From Mucilaginibacter sp. (GTDB lineage Bacteria; Bacteroidota; Bacteroidia; Sphingobacteriales; Sphingobacteriaceae), in assembly GCA_031292485.1 (NCBI GenBank), contig JARLHA010000057.1:1-64000 (forward strand): a stretch of 64,000 nt of DNA, read 5' to 3'. This document shows, piece by piece, positions 26,617 to 35,711 of this stretch. Position 1 is the first letter of the stretch. Each line of letters starts with the position of its first letter. A program made the translations under genes and the position numbers. The notes beneath the pieces were generated by a model, which was given only the letters and a program-made list of their open reading frames with translations, did no database searches and was not told the origin of the DNA.

Positions 26617-27816
26617 ATGAAAACCCCCGCATTCACTTACCGGCTCCTGGTATTCCTGGCGCTGTTTTTTTCCGCCACCGTCTCTGCACAGGAATTATAC
26701 ACCATGCCCAAAGGCGTACAATCGCGCGTAAGCAGCTTTGAAAATATTAAAGGTGAAAAAGGCGAAGGCGGCAAAACCAACCAGGGCGGTAAAGGCAATG
26801 CCTTCGAGTCGTTAAAGGCGGGCGAAAGCAAAACCCTTCTTAACGTACGCTCGGCCGGGGTTATCCAGCGCATGTGGTTCACCATTAACGACCGCAGCCC
26901 GGCCATGCTGCGCTCATTGCGTTTGCGCATGTATTGGGATGGCGAAGATAAGCCCGCAGTGGATGTGCCATTCGGCGATTTCTTTTGCGTTGGCTTGGGC
27001 AGGCCGGTGGCCTTCCAGTCGGCCTTGTTTACTGATCCGGAAGGGCATAGCTTTAACTGTTATATCCCTATGCCGTTTAAAAAGGCGGCGAAAGTGGTGC
27101 TCACCAACGAAAGCAGCACCAACCTCGACCTATTATTTTTTGATATCGACTATAACCTGCTGGATAAAGCGCAGGAGGATATGCTGTACTTCCACGCCTG
27201 CTGGAACAGGTCAAATAATAGCAGCGAAGTGGGCCACGACTTTGGGCTATTGCCCGAAATAAAGGGCCGCGGCCGCTTTTTGGGTGTGAATGTGGGCATT
27301 AACGTTAACCCCGGCTACGGCGATACCTGGTGGGGCGAAGGCGAAGTGAAAATGTATATTGATGGCGATAAAAAATACCCTACCATTAACGGCACCGGGT
27401 CCGAAGATTATATTGGCACCGGCTGGGGCGAGGGCCAGTTTACGCACCAGTACCAGGGCTGTTTAATTGCCGATACGGCCAAAAAGCAATATGCCTTTTA
27501 CCGTTTCCACATACCGGATGCGGTGTATTTTGAAGATAACTTTAAAGCCACCATACAAGAAATCGGCGGGGGTACCAACGACCAGTTGAAAGCCATACAG
27601 GCCAAAGGCATCCCCAATAAAATAGTCACCGTAGCCACCGAACATACATTTACCCGCCTCCTGGATAAACCCATGCCCCTAACCGACGCCAACTTCCCCG
27701 CCGGCTGGGTTAACTTTTACCGCGTTGACGATTACTGCGCCACCGCCTACTTTTACCTGGATAAACCCGGAGACAAACTTAAAGAACTTGCACCGGTGGG
27801 GGAAAGGGTGAGGTAG
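26617..27816 (+). CDS. DUF2961 / glycoside hydrolase family 172-type secreted protein
   Basis: The 399-residue protein has a signal peptide ending VSAQ (residue 24). A jelly-roll double beta-sandwich typical of DUF2961 follows. Conserved blocks include RMWFTINDRSPAMLRSLRLR, DVPFGDFFCVGLGR and the family signature NGTGSEDYIGTGWGEGQF. Characterised GH172 enzymes act on fructofuranosyl or arabinofuranosyl linkages, so a role in fructan or D-arabinan breakdown is possible but not shown. It is monocistronic: the next 386 bp contain only repeats before the next gene. Confidence 0.88.
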   Translation: MKTPAFTYRLLVFLALFFSATVSAQELYTMPKGVQSRVSSFENIKGEKGEGGKTNQGGKGNAFESLKAGESKTLLNVRSAGVIQRMWFTINDRSPAMLRSLRLRMYWDGEDKPAVDVPFGDFFCVGLGRPVAFQSALFTDPEGHSFNCYIPMPFKKAAKVVLTNESSTNLDLLFFDIDYNLLDKAQEDMLYFHACWNRSNNSSEVGHDFGLLPEIKGRGRFLGVNVGINVNPGYGDTWWGEGEVKMYIDGDKKYPTINGTGSEDYIGTGWGEGQFTHQYQGCLIADTAKKQYAFYRFHIPDAVYFEDNFKATIQEIGGGTNDQLKAIQAKGIPNKIVTVATEHTFTRLLDKPMPLTDANFPAGWVNFYRVDDYCATAYFYLDKPGDKLKELAPVGERVR

Positions 27817-27823
27817 CCTCATT

Positions 27824-27860
27824 AGTCATTGGGTCATTAAGTCATTGGTTAGGTGGATAG
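27824..27860 (+). repeat. Short GTCATT direct-repeat tract, copy 1
   Basis: GTCATT recurs three times at 9-10 bp spacing, followed by GGTTAGGTGGATA. The same arrangement is at 28681-28710, and a related tract at 37061-37091. Confidence 0.65.
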
Positions 27861-27894
27861 GTTAAAACAACAATCCAGCAAACCCTAAAAACCA

Positions 27895-27990
27895 TGTCGT
27901 TGCGAGCGCAGCGCGGCAACCTTGTCGCTGATAGGTTGGCGGTTATGCATTGGCGATGAGGTTGCTTCGTCGTTCCTCCCCGCAATGACA
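27895..27990. repeat. Dispersed palindromic repeat with inverted termini
   Basis: The ends TGTCGTTGCG and CGCAATGACA are inverted with one mismatch. Inside them GCAACCT and AGGTTGC form a second inverted pair. The 96-bp element looks like the REP/MITE-type sequence scattered through many Bacteroidota genomes. No target duplication was seen. Confidence 0.65.
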
Positions 27991-28202
27991 AATTTATTTT
28001 TTTGTCGTTCGTTCTGTTTTGGGTATTGGTGATGAGTGAAACAGGGTGGAACAAAATCCCTGATACCGAAATACTACTAATCTCACATTTTTCTTCAATT
28101 CACCCTTTCGTATCTTGTGGCAACAGCCAGCCTCACCTTTGTTGTGGTAAGGGCTGGTTAGCATGCAGTTGCCATCCAAACTGTTAATTTGTTTTTACCA
28201 CA

Positions 28203-28658
28203 ATGAAAATTAAACTTTTACTTATCGCAGCCATCATTACCTTTTTTGGTTTAAAGGTGCGGGCCCAGGGATTCGGCAGCCCAAAAGATTTCATCGCGTC
28301 GAAACTAAAATATGCCATCGAGAGGATCGGTACTTCTGCCGAAAACATGATGGGGTCGACTACTGCATTTACATTAGATACTTCGGACCCCACCTATAGC
28401 ATTTATATATACCAACAGGATACGCTTGCAAATATCGGCTTCAAAAAAGAAGAAAGTGAGGCTGCAACGCACATCTATATTTATTTGCCTCAATCCTACC
28501 ACGCAACCGTCGACCAGCTTTTAGGCGACCTTAATTTTAGCCGGACAAGCAGAACCTCTGTCCCGGGATTCTTCGAATATGAAAACGCTGACGACAATGT
28601 TTTCTGGCAGCAGAACGCCGACAACGGGATGATGGTTGTGGTGGTGACAAAAAAATAG
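28203..28658 (+). CDS. Small secreted protein of unknown function
   Basis: The 151-residue protein has a clear signal peptide (MKIKLLLIAAIITFFGLKVRAQ) and a compact alpha/beta domain. It includes the strands YSIYIYQQ and HIYIYLPQSYHATVDQLL. The tail is rich in Asn/Asp and ends MMVVVVTKK. It was not recognised as any named family. Repeats flank it on both sides and it is not in an operon. Confidence 0.6.
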   Translation: MKIKLLLIAAIITFFGLKVRAQGFGSPKDFIASKLKYAIERIGTSAENMMGSTTAFTLDTSDPTYSIYIYQQDTLANIGFKKEESEAATHIYIYLPQSYHATVDQLLGDLNFSRTSRTSVPGFFEYENADDNVFWQQNADNGMMVVVVTKK

Positions 28659-28680
28659 TGAGCCGGGCGGGACAAAAAAT

Positions 28681-28710
28681 GTCATTAAGTCATTGGTTGG
28701 GTGGATAAGG
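28681..28710 (+). repeat. Short GTCATT direct-repeat tract, copy 2
   Basis: GTCATTAAGTCATTGGTTGG is followed by GTGGATA, the same order as in copy 1 at 27824. It abuts the GTCATGCTGA element at 28709. Confidence 0.6.
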
Positions 28711-28747
28711 GTAGCGCAGTACCGCAAGAGATATTACTCAGCATGAC
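28709..28747 (-). repeat. GTCATGCTGA-type dispersed element, copy 1
   Basis: On the minus strand it reads GTCATGCTGAGTAATATCTC and then TTGCGGTACTGCGCTACC. It shares its opening and the 'cagtacc' word with the longer element at 50243-50410. Confidence 0.5.
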
Positions 28748-28808
28748 ACCCCTTTATGTTGTTTGGTCTTTATGGGGTACTCGTGATGGTGTAAACGGGG
28801 AAGGCCGT

Positions 28809-29399
28809 TTAGCGGTGCGAGATAATATCTACCAGCAAAAAGATAAGTACCGAATCTTTTAACGATAGCCTTAAATGTTTTAAAGCAACAGTTACCTGGT
28901 TTTCAACGGTTCGTTTGGAGATCAGCAGGCGGTCGGCGATCTCTTCATTTGATAATTGCTGCAGGCGGCTCATAATAAATATTTCTTTACAGCGGCGGGG
29001 CAGCAGGTTAAGGTAGGTGTGCAGCTGCTGGTATAATTCATCCTGCCTGATGTGCTCTTCGCCAAGGTTAAGGCAAAAAGTATCAATTTTCTCATCAATG
29101 TCTTCTTCATAAACCAATGGCGATGCTTTTGCCGACCGTAAATAATTATACACCTTATACCGGGTGGCGGATGAAAGATATTGCGGAAAGGATTCGATAG
29201 CCAGTTCCTTTCTTTTATTCCACAGGTAGATAAAAATGTCCTCAATAATTTCTTCACAGACATCTTTATCCTTCAGTATTTTAAAGGCGATCATGTACAA
29301 TTTCTTCCAGTAACGCTTAAAAAACACATTAAATGCCCTGAAATCATCATCAACGATCTCCATCCACAACTGCTTATCTGTTAAGGTATTATTGGGCAT
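28809..29399 (-). CDS. RNA polymerase sigma-70 factor, ECF (FecI-like)
   Basis: The 196-residue protein has ECF regions 2 (residues 20-95; FFKRYWKKLYMIAFKILKDKDVCEEIIEDIF) and 4 (130-185). Region 4 carries the HTH LSNEEIADRLLISKRTVENQV. It is the kind of sigma factor that pairs with a FecR anti-sigma protein and a TonB-dependent receptor to sense extracellular substrate. The FecR gene lies divergently 197 bp away and SusC/SusD follow it, so these genes very probably form one surface-signalling circuit. The 29400-29595 gap is very AT-rich and holds both promoters. Confidence 0.92.
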   Translation of the reverse strand: MPNNTLTDKQLWMEIVDDDFRAFNVFFKRYWKKLYMIAFKILKDKDVCEEIIEDIFIYLWNKRKELAIESFPQYLSSATRYKVYNYLRSAKASPLVYEEDIDEKIDTFCLNLGEEHIRQDELYQQLHTYLNLLPRRCKEIFIMSRLQQLSNEEIADRLLISKRTVENQVTVALKHLRLSLKDSVLIFLLVDIISHR

Positions 29400-29595
29400 A
29401 CATTTGGTTGCATAAAATTAGGGATTTAATTAATACAATGTTAAAATAATATCAATTCGATTTGCATAGGGTGTATGTTGTAATTTATATACCTTAAAAT
29501 GAGGCAATTATAATATAATTTTAATGTTTTGTAAAATAATATGTGTGTTGATACACAAAAATGTGCCTCTATAAGTACCAACCAAATAAACTTGA

Positions 29596-30756
29596 ATGAA
29601 GCGCCAGGACTATAATGCTCTTTATAAAAAATATCTTGCAGGAAAATGTACGCCCGAAGAGTGGGAGTTATTAAATGCTTTTGAGCATGAACCCGGCCTG
29701 GAGGATACTGCCTGGGACGCTGAGCTTGGCGACGACGACGAAGTTGAAAACAGAATCTTTAACAAAATAACCGAAGCTGTTACCCCAAAACAGCCTGTTA
29801 AAACTATCGGGTTTGGGTGGCTGTATATAGCGGCCTCTTTTTTATTACTGGCAACGGCGACAGGCGTGTATGTTTTAAACACGCGCCATAAAACACAGCA
29901 ACAGGCAGTTAACAAAGCCAAGCCGGTAAAAAACGATATTTTGCCCGGCGGCAACAAAGCCATCTTAACCCTGTCAAACGGGTCAACCATTGTGTTGAAT
30001 AGTGCAAAGGACGGCGTCATTACCAAAGAGGGCGGCGCAGCCGTAAACAAAACCCAAAACGGGCAACTGGTATACCAGGCGAATGATGAGCAAAACGCTG
30101 CGGCCACTCCTGCCGCCATAGTTTACAATACGGTTACCACGCCCCGCGGCGGCGAGTACCAGATCGTGCTGGCCGATGGCACAAAAGCCTGGCTCAACGC
30201 GGCATCATCTCTAAAATTCCCTACAGCATTTACCGGCAATACACGCCGGGTTGAAATAACCGGCGAAGTATATTTTGAGGTGGCTAAAAATAAAGACAAG
30301 CCCTTTATCGTATCCTCAAACGGCGCTGAGGTGGAGGTGCTGGGTACCCACTTTGATGTAATGGCCTACAATGATGAGCCGGAGATAAAAACCACCTTAC
30401 TGGAGGGGTCCGTAAAATTCAGGAAAAACAAGGCTGAAGTGTTGTTAAGCCCGGGAGAGCAGGCGGTATCCGCCTATGCCTCGGGCAATATAAAAGTGCA
30501 AAAGGCCAATATTGGCGAAACGATGGCCTGGCGGGAAGGCTATTTTGTTTTCCAGGATGAAAATATCGAGGGCATAATGCGCAAGGTTTCCAGGTGGTAC
30601 AATGTAGATGTTGTTTACAAAGGCAATATGGAGGATAAAGAATACGGGGGGAAAATATCGCGCTACAAAAACATCTCAGACGTATTAAAGAGTTTAGAAC
30701 TGACCGGAACGATACATTTTAAAGTTGAAGAAAGGAGGGTTACTGTTATGCAATAA
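29596..30756 (+). CDS. FecR-family anti-sigma factor
   Basis: The 386-residue protein has a cytoplasmic N-terminus (residues 1-72; YNALYKKYLAGKCTPEEWELL). One transmembrane helix follows (about 73-94), then the periplasmic FecR domain with TTPRGGEYQIVLADGTKAWL and GEVYFEVAKNKDKPFIV. A C-terminal DUF4974-type secretin-like domain (from about 310) ends it. It should hold the divergent sigma factor inactive until the receptor's N-terminal signalling domain binds. It precedes the SusC gene by 147 bp on the same strand. Confidence 0.93.
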   Translation: MKRQDYNALYKKYLAGKCTPEEWELLNAFEHEPGLEDTAWDAELGDDDEVENRIFNKITEAVTPKQPVKTIGFGWLYIAASFLLLATATGVYVLNTRHKTQQQAVNKAKPVKNDILPGGNKAILTLSNGSTIVLNSAKDGVITKEGGAAVNKTQNGQLVYQANDEQNAAATPAAIVYNTVTTPRGGEYQIVLADGTKAWLNAASSLKFPTAFTGNTRRVEITGEVYFEVAKNKDKPFIVSSNGAEVEVLGTHFDVMAYNDEPEIKTTLLEGSVKFRKNKAEVLLSPGEQAVSAYASGNIKVQKANIGETMAWREGYFVFQDENIEGIMRKVSRWYNVDVVYKGNMEDKEYGGKISRYKNISDVLKSLELTGTIHFKVEERRVTVMQ

Positions 30757-30787
30757 AGCTACTTACCTAACAGTGCCTTAAAAAACA

Positions 30788-30826
30788 AACCCAGGAGCAT
30801 TCGCAGTGCCCCTGAGTTTTGTACTT
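30788..30826 (+). promoter_or_regulatory. Imperfect hairpin between fecR-like and susC-like genes
   Basis: AAACCCAGGAGCA (30788 onward) pairs with TGCCCCTGAGTTT over 13 positions with two mismatches and a 7-nt loop, ending in TTTT. It could be a weak terminator or a processing site that sets SusC levels apart from FecR. Confidence 0.4.
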
Positions 30827-30902
30827 GTTGCCAAGCAGGTGTAAGGCCATTTAAAAACCAATTACTTCGTAACAACTAATTATTAACTAACCTAACATTC
30901 AA

Positions 30903-33900
30903 ATGTATAAAATTTATACTGCATTTAAATGCAGAAGAATCCCAGTTAAACTATTGTTAACCATGAAGCTCACGATTGTTTTAATGCTTACAATTTTATT
31001 ACAGGCCGGAGCTGCAACCTACGCTCAAAAAATAACCCTGAATAAAAAAGGCGCCTCGTTAAAAGAGGTTTTTGAAGCGATACAGCAACAAAGTAATTAT
31101 ACCGTAGTGTATGATTCAAAAATGATCAGAGCAACCAAACCGGTAACCGTATCTTTTAAAGATGCCTCGCTGGAAGAAGTGCTGGATAAGTGCCTGCTTG
31201 ATCAGTCGTTAACATACGCCATTAACCTTAACACTATTGTGATCCGTAAGAAAGCGGAGTTGCCCCCTGTTATGGAAGCTTTACTTAAAATTACGGGTAA
31301 AGTAACTGATTCAAAGGGCCAGCCGCTTATAGGTGCAACTATCAGTATAAAAAATGGCAAAAACATTGCAGTAACGGATGTTAACGGCGCATTTACGATC
31401 TCTGTTCCCGAGAATACCATTATCAGGGTATCTTATGTCGGCTTTATAGCACAGGATGTAGCGGTTGACGGAAAGACCGAACTATCTATTGTTTTGAAAG
31501 AGGCCGCAGGCAGCTTAAACGAAGTAGTGGTGGTTGGTTACGGTACCCAGCGCAAGCAGGACCTTACCGGTGCTGTATCCGTAATCGGCTCAAAGGAGCT
31601 GGAAGACAGGCCAAATACGCAGTTTGGTTATTCAATTGAAGGTAAAGCTGCCGGCGTACAGGTGATCAGGCCATCGGGCCAGCCGGATGCTGGTTTCTCC
31701 ATCAAAATTCGCGGTACTTCGTCTATCACTTCGGGCACCGACCCGCTTTATATTGTTGACGATGTGCCAACTTACAACACCAACGAAATTAACCCGGCTG
31801 ATATTGAAACCATCACTGTATTAAAAGATGCATCGGCAGCGGCCATTTATGGTAGCAGCGGCGCAAACGGTGTGGTACTCATCACTACCAAACATGGTGC
31901 AAAAAACCAAAAATCAAGGGTTAGCTATAATGGTTCTGTAACTTCATCACAGGTATGGAAGAAACTACAGGTATTAAATACGCCTCAATATGAATCATTG
32001 ATGGCCGAAATGGGTATCAGCCTGCCAGACCCGACTAATTTTACGAATACCAACTGGCAGAACCTGGTTTTCAGGAACGCGCTTTCACAAAGCCACAATT
32101 TATCCGTTTCGGGCGGTAGTGATAACACCACCTATTACATTTCAGGATCTTATGTAAAGCAGGAAGGTATTGTAATTAATAATAATGTTGGCCGGGCCAC
32201 TTTTAAAGTAAACCTGGACCATAAAGTAAGCGACTTGTTAAAAGTTGGAACCAACATATCTTATGACCGTTGGTCGGATGTGAGCGTTCCCGAAGGGTAT
32301 TCAAACGGCGTAATTACCAGGTTAATTACCGCAGTGCCAATTATCGGCGTTTGGAACCCGCTGATCCCCACCCAATATGCAGTAAGCCCCGTGGCGCCTG
32401 TTGATATTGAGAACCCGGTTTCGGTTGCTTACCAGCCGCAAAACCTGTTGGTTAATAATCGTTTTAACGGTAATGCCAATGCTGAGCTGAGTATTTTACC
32501 TGGTTTAAAATTCAAGAGTATTTTTGGTCTTGAGCATAGCAACAGCATAGCCACCTCTTTCCAGAATTCTATCCAAACCAGCTACGGCCGGTCAATGGAC
32601 GGCCTAGCCGCTGAAAATGATAATAACTTTGACTACTGGATCTCGGAAAACACGCTGAACTATACCAAAAAAATAAAGGATCATAGTTTTGCCTTACTGG
32701 TAGGTTATGTGGCTTCGGATGAAAGCAATCGCAGCGATTATCTTGCTTCGCATGGTTTTGGCGGCAGTACCGCTATTACTACTGTAACCGCCGGAACTGT
32801 GCAATCGGTACCGCAGGTAAATATTTATGATAAAACCCACGAATCATTTATCGGCAGGCTGAACTATAATTATAAGGACAGGTACCTGTTAACATCCAAT
32901 TTACGGGCTGATGCTTCCAGCATATTCTCTTCTAAAAACAGGTGGGGTTATTTTCCTTCGTTTTCAGTAGGATGGAGAATCTCCAATGAAGACTTCTTTA
33001 AAAACGTTACAGCGGTAAGCGATCTTAAACTGCGCGCCGGCTGGGGTATTGTTGGTAATGATGCCATTTCGCCATATTCAAGGTACGGGCTGATCGGTCT
33101 TTCAACTTATGTGATCGGCGGCAGCTCGGTAACCGCGTATGTACCGTCAACCCTGTCAAACGATAATTTAAAGTGGGAACAAACCGCACAATATAATATC
33201 GGCCTTGATTTTGGTTTGCTGAACAACCGGGTAACCATTACCACTGATTATTACGATAAAAAAACCACCAACCTGTTATTGAACGCTCCTATACCGGCAA
33301 GCGTTGGAGTTGGCGGCAATACGGCTATCATCAATGCCGGTTCTATCCAGAACAAAGGATTTGAGTTCCAGCTTACTTCAAAAAATATTGTGAATCATGA
33401 TTTTACCTGGAGTACTGATTTTAATATTTATTTAAACCGCGGTAAAGTATTGGATGTAGTTGGCCAGACGTTGTTTACAGGTAATGTTAACGTTGCAGGT
33501 AATACCTATCAAACCGCTTTGGTAAAGGCGGGCCTTCCGCTGGGTTCTTTTTATGGCAAGTATGCCCTTGGGGTTGATCCGGCCACAGGAAACGAAAAGT
33601 ATTTGCAAAATAAGGCAGGCACAGATAGTTTGGGCGTGATAGGTAACGCCAACCCTAAGTTTGCTTATGGTTTAACCAACTCATTCACCTATAAAAAATT
33701 CACACTGAATATATTTTTACAGGGGGAGCAGGGCAACCAGATATTTAATGCAACCAGGATGCTGACTGAATCGATGACGATTGGCGAAAACCAGTCGGCT
33801 GCGGTTTTAAGAAGGTGGGAAAAACCGGGAGATATTACCAACATACCCAAGTCATCCCCAAATGATCCAACCAATTCATATCCGTCAACAAGGTTTATCG

Positions 33901-34175
33901 AAAACGGATCGTACTTAAGGGTTAAATCGCTTACACTGGGTTATTCGCTACCTGAGTCGGTGCTGAATAAGTTAAAAATAAGCCGTTTTATGGTTTATAT
34001 CACAGCTGAAAACTTATTTACGTTCACCAAATACTCAGGATTCGATCCGGAAACAAGTGTGTTTAACAGTTCGTCAAATTCAGATACTGCCAGTAAAAAC
34101 ACAGCCCCCGGGGTTGATTATGGCAACTATCCGCAATCAAGGGACTTTATTTTAGGTGTTAACGTAACTTTTTAA
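30903..34175 (+). CDS. SusC/RagA-family TonB-dependent outer-membrane receptor with STN signalling domain
   Basis: The 1090-residue protein has a long signal region (first hydrophobic stretch KLTIVLMLTILLQAGAATYA). An STN/secretin-like domain (about 45-120; VFEAIQQQSNYTVVYDSKM) is the part that touches FecR. A carboxypeptidase-like regulatory beta-sandwich (about 130-200) follows. The plug starts LNEVVVVGYGTQRKQDLTGA, and the rest is a 22-strand barrel. It imports oligosaccharides or similar ligands captured by the SusD partner. The STN domain ties it to the sigma/FecR pair upstream. An internal ATG at 30963 is an alternative start just before the signal peptide core. Confidence 0.96.
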   Translation: MYKIYTAFKCRRIPVKLLLTMKLTIVLMLTILLQAGAATYAQKITLNKKGASLKEVFEAIQQQSNYTVVYDSKMIRATKPVTVSFKDASLEEVLDKCLLDQSLTYAINLNTIVIRKKAELPPVMEALLKITGKVTDSKGQPLIGATISIKNGKNIAVTDVNGAFTISVPENTIIRVSYVGFIAQDVAVDGKTELSIVLKEAAGSLNEVVVVGYGTQRKQDLTGAVSVIGSKELEDRPNTQFGYSIEGKAAGVQVIRPSGQPDAGFSIKIRGTSSITSGTDPLYIVDDVPTYNTNEINPADIETITVLKDASAAAIYGSSGANGVVLITTKHGAKNQKSRVSYNGSVTSSQVWKKLQVLNTPQYESLMAEMGISLPDPTNFTNTNWQNLVFRNALSQSHNLSVSGGSDNTTYYISGSYVKQEGIVINNNVGRATFKVNLDHKVSDLLKVGTNISYDRWSDVSVPEGYSNGVITRLITAVPIIGVWNPLIPTQYAVSPVAPVDIENPVSVAYQPQNLLVNNRFNGNANAELSILPGLKFKSIFGLEHSNSIATSFQNSIQTSYGRSMDGLAAENDNNFDYWISENTLNYTKKIKDHSFALLVGYVASDESNRSDYLASHGFGGSTAITTVTAGTVQSVPQVNIYDKTHESFIGRLNYNYKDRYLLTSNLRADASSIFSSKNRWGYFPSFSVGWRISNEDFFKNVTAVSDLKLRAGWGIVGNDAISPYSRYGLIGLSTYVIGGSSVTAYVPSTLSNDNLKWEQTAQYNIGLDFGLLNNRVTITTDYYDKKTTNLLLNAPIPASVGVGGNTAIINAGSIQNKGFEFQLTSKNIVNHDFTWSTDFNIYLNRGKVLDVVGQTLFTGNVNVAGNTYQTALVKAGLPLGSFYGKYALGVDPATGNEKYLQNKAGTDSLGVIGNANPKFAYGLTNSFTYKKFTLNIFLQGEQGNQIFNATRMLTESMTIGENQSAAVLRRWEKPGDITNIPKSSPNDPTNSYPSTRFIENGSYLRVKSLTLGYSLPESVLNKLKISRFMVYITAENLFTFTKYSGFDPETSVFNSSSNSDTASKNTAPGVDYGNYPQSRDFILGVNVTF

Positions 34176-34198
34176 CCTTAAATTATTATTGTAAGATC

Positions 34199-35710
34199 AT
34201 GAAAAAGAAAACGATATTTTTAATAACGCTCCTTTTTGCAGTAGCAATGGGATCGTGCCGGAAATTTTTAGATACCACCCCTCAAACAAGTCTTACCACG
34301 GGTAACGCATACAACTCGGCGCAGGATATTGAAAATGCAATATCCGGTTGTTACCAGATTTTTATGGGCAGCGATTATTACCAGTGGGAAAATGTAATGC
34401 TGAGCGATAACAGGTCGGATAACGCCTATCCCGGCGGCGGCGGTGAAGCTACCTTTGTTGAGGAAGACCAGTTTACCATGCCGGCAAGTAACAGCCACAT
34501 GTATAACCTTTGGTCGCAATTATACCAGGGCATAGCTCATTGCAACCTTTTATTGGCCAACATAAATGGAGCAACTGGTTTAGCTGCTAACCGCAAAGCG
34601 CAAATCATCGGCGAAGCCAGCTTTTTAAGGGCACTCCATTATTACCAACTGGTAAAAACATGGGGCGGGGTCCCGATCGAACTGGAGTCAAATACAGCTG
34701 ACCCTAAAGTTACCCGTAAGCCGCGTGCTACTGAAACACAGGTTTATGACCAGATAAATGCAGATCTGCAGGTGGCCGTTGCCAATTTGCCCGACAGCTA
34801 TGGCAGCGACCCCTCAGTAAATAAAGTTCGTGCTACGAAAGGGGCCGCTTATGCACTGCTGGCAAAAATATGGGCGCAAAGAAGCGACAGGGATTACAAC
34901 AAGGTGCTTGCTTATTGTAAAGACGTAGTGAACAGTCCTGCGGGTTACTCGCTGGTGCCTAGTTACAGTAGCCTTTTTGATGGCAGCCACTATTTCAATT
35001 CCGAATCGATATTGGAGATCCCGTTTACTGCGGGCGGTCCGAATGCAAGCTGGGGTGTTGAACTGTTTTTAGCCCCCGAAGATGGCTGGCAAAAATACTG
35101 CGTTCCGGCACATGACCTGGTAAACGCATTCGTTGCCGAGGGCGACAATGTGAGAGAAAATACCAGCGTTTTATTTGTTACGAAAGATGTGAACGGCAAC
35201 CCCATCGCCTGGGCTGATGAGAACTGGAACCCCTGCCAGGATCCAACAAAGCCCACCCCGTTTGCTTACAAACAAAAGCATCCGAATGGCTGGTCAAGCG
35301 GGGACCATTTTTATTTGCTGAGGCTGGATGATATCATCCTGCTGCAGGCCGAAGCCGATAATCAATTGGGCAATACAGCAGAGGCAGTCTCGCTGTTAAA
35401 TAAAATAAGGAACCGTGTAGGTTTACCTAATACCACAGCCAGCACACAAGCGACCCTTACTACAGCCATCCTGAATGAAAGAAGGCTGGAGTTGGCTTTT
35501 GAAGCGCAGCGCTGGGATGACTTAACCCGTTTGGGTGTGGCCACCACGGTGATGGCTAATTTAAAAGAGGTTAAGTACACCTGTAACAACGGCGTGCCAA
35601 GCGCGCCTATACCAATTGTTTACAACTGCGATAAAAACCATTGGTTAATGCCACTCCCACTTACAGAGATTAACAATAACCCGAATTTAGTGCAAAACCC
35701 CGGTTATTGA
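34199..35710 (+). CDS. SusD/RagB-family surface lipoprotein
   Basis: The 503-residue lipoprotein has the lipobox AMGSC (Cys19). It is followed by RKFLDTTPQTSLTTGNAYNSAQDIENAI, the standard SusD opening, then TPR-like helices and a C-terminal SusD domain (NKIRNRVGLPNTTAS, LNERRLELAFEAQRWDDL). It lids the SusC transporter and binds the ligand. It lies 23 bp after susC in the same transcript. No glycosidase is in the operon, so the ligand is unknown. Confidence 0.96.
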   Translation: MKKKTIFLITLLFAVAMGSCRKFLDTTPQTSLTTGNAYNSAQDIENAISGCYQIFMGSDYYQWENVMLSDNRSDNAYPGGGGEATFVEEDQFTMPASNSHMYNLWSQLYQGIAHCNLLLANINGATGLAANRKAQIIGEASFLRALHYYQLVKTWGGVPIELESNTADPKVTRKPRATETQVYDQINADLQVAVANLPDSYGSDPSVNKVRATKGAAYALLAKIWAQRSDRDYNKVLAYCKDVVNSPAGYSLVPSYSSLFDGSHYFNSESILEIPFTAGGPNASWGVELFLAPEDGWQKYCVPAHDLVNAFVAEGDNVRENTSVLFVTKDVNGNPIAWADENWNPCQDPTKPTPFAYKQKHPNGWSSGDHFYLLRLDDIILLQAEADNQLGNTAEAVSLLNKIRNRVGLPNTTASTQATLTTAILNERRLELAFEAQRWDDLTRLGVATTVMANLKEVKYTCNNGVPSAPIPIVYNCDKNHWLMPLPLTEINNNPNLVQNPGY

Positions 35711-35711
35711 C

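Larger units (their letters stand above)
27817..28202. other. Repeat-filled intergenic region
   Basis: It holds the GTCATT short direct repeats (27824-27860) and the large palindromic repeat (27895-27990). About 200 bp with no recognised feature follow, up to the next start codon. Confidence 0.7.
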
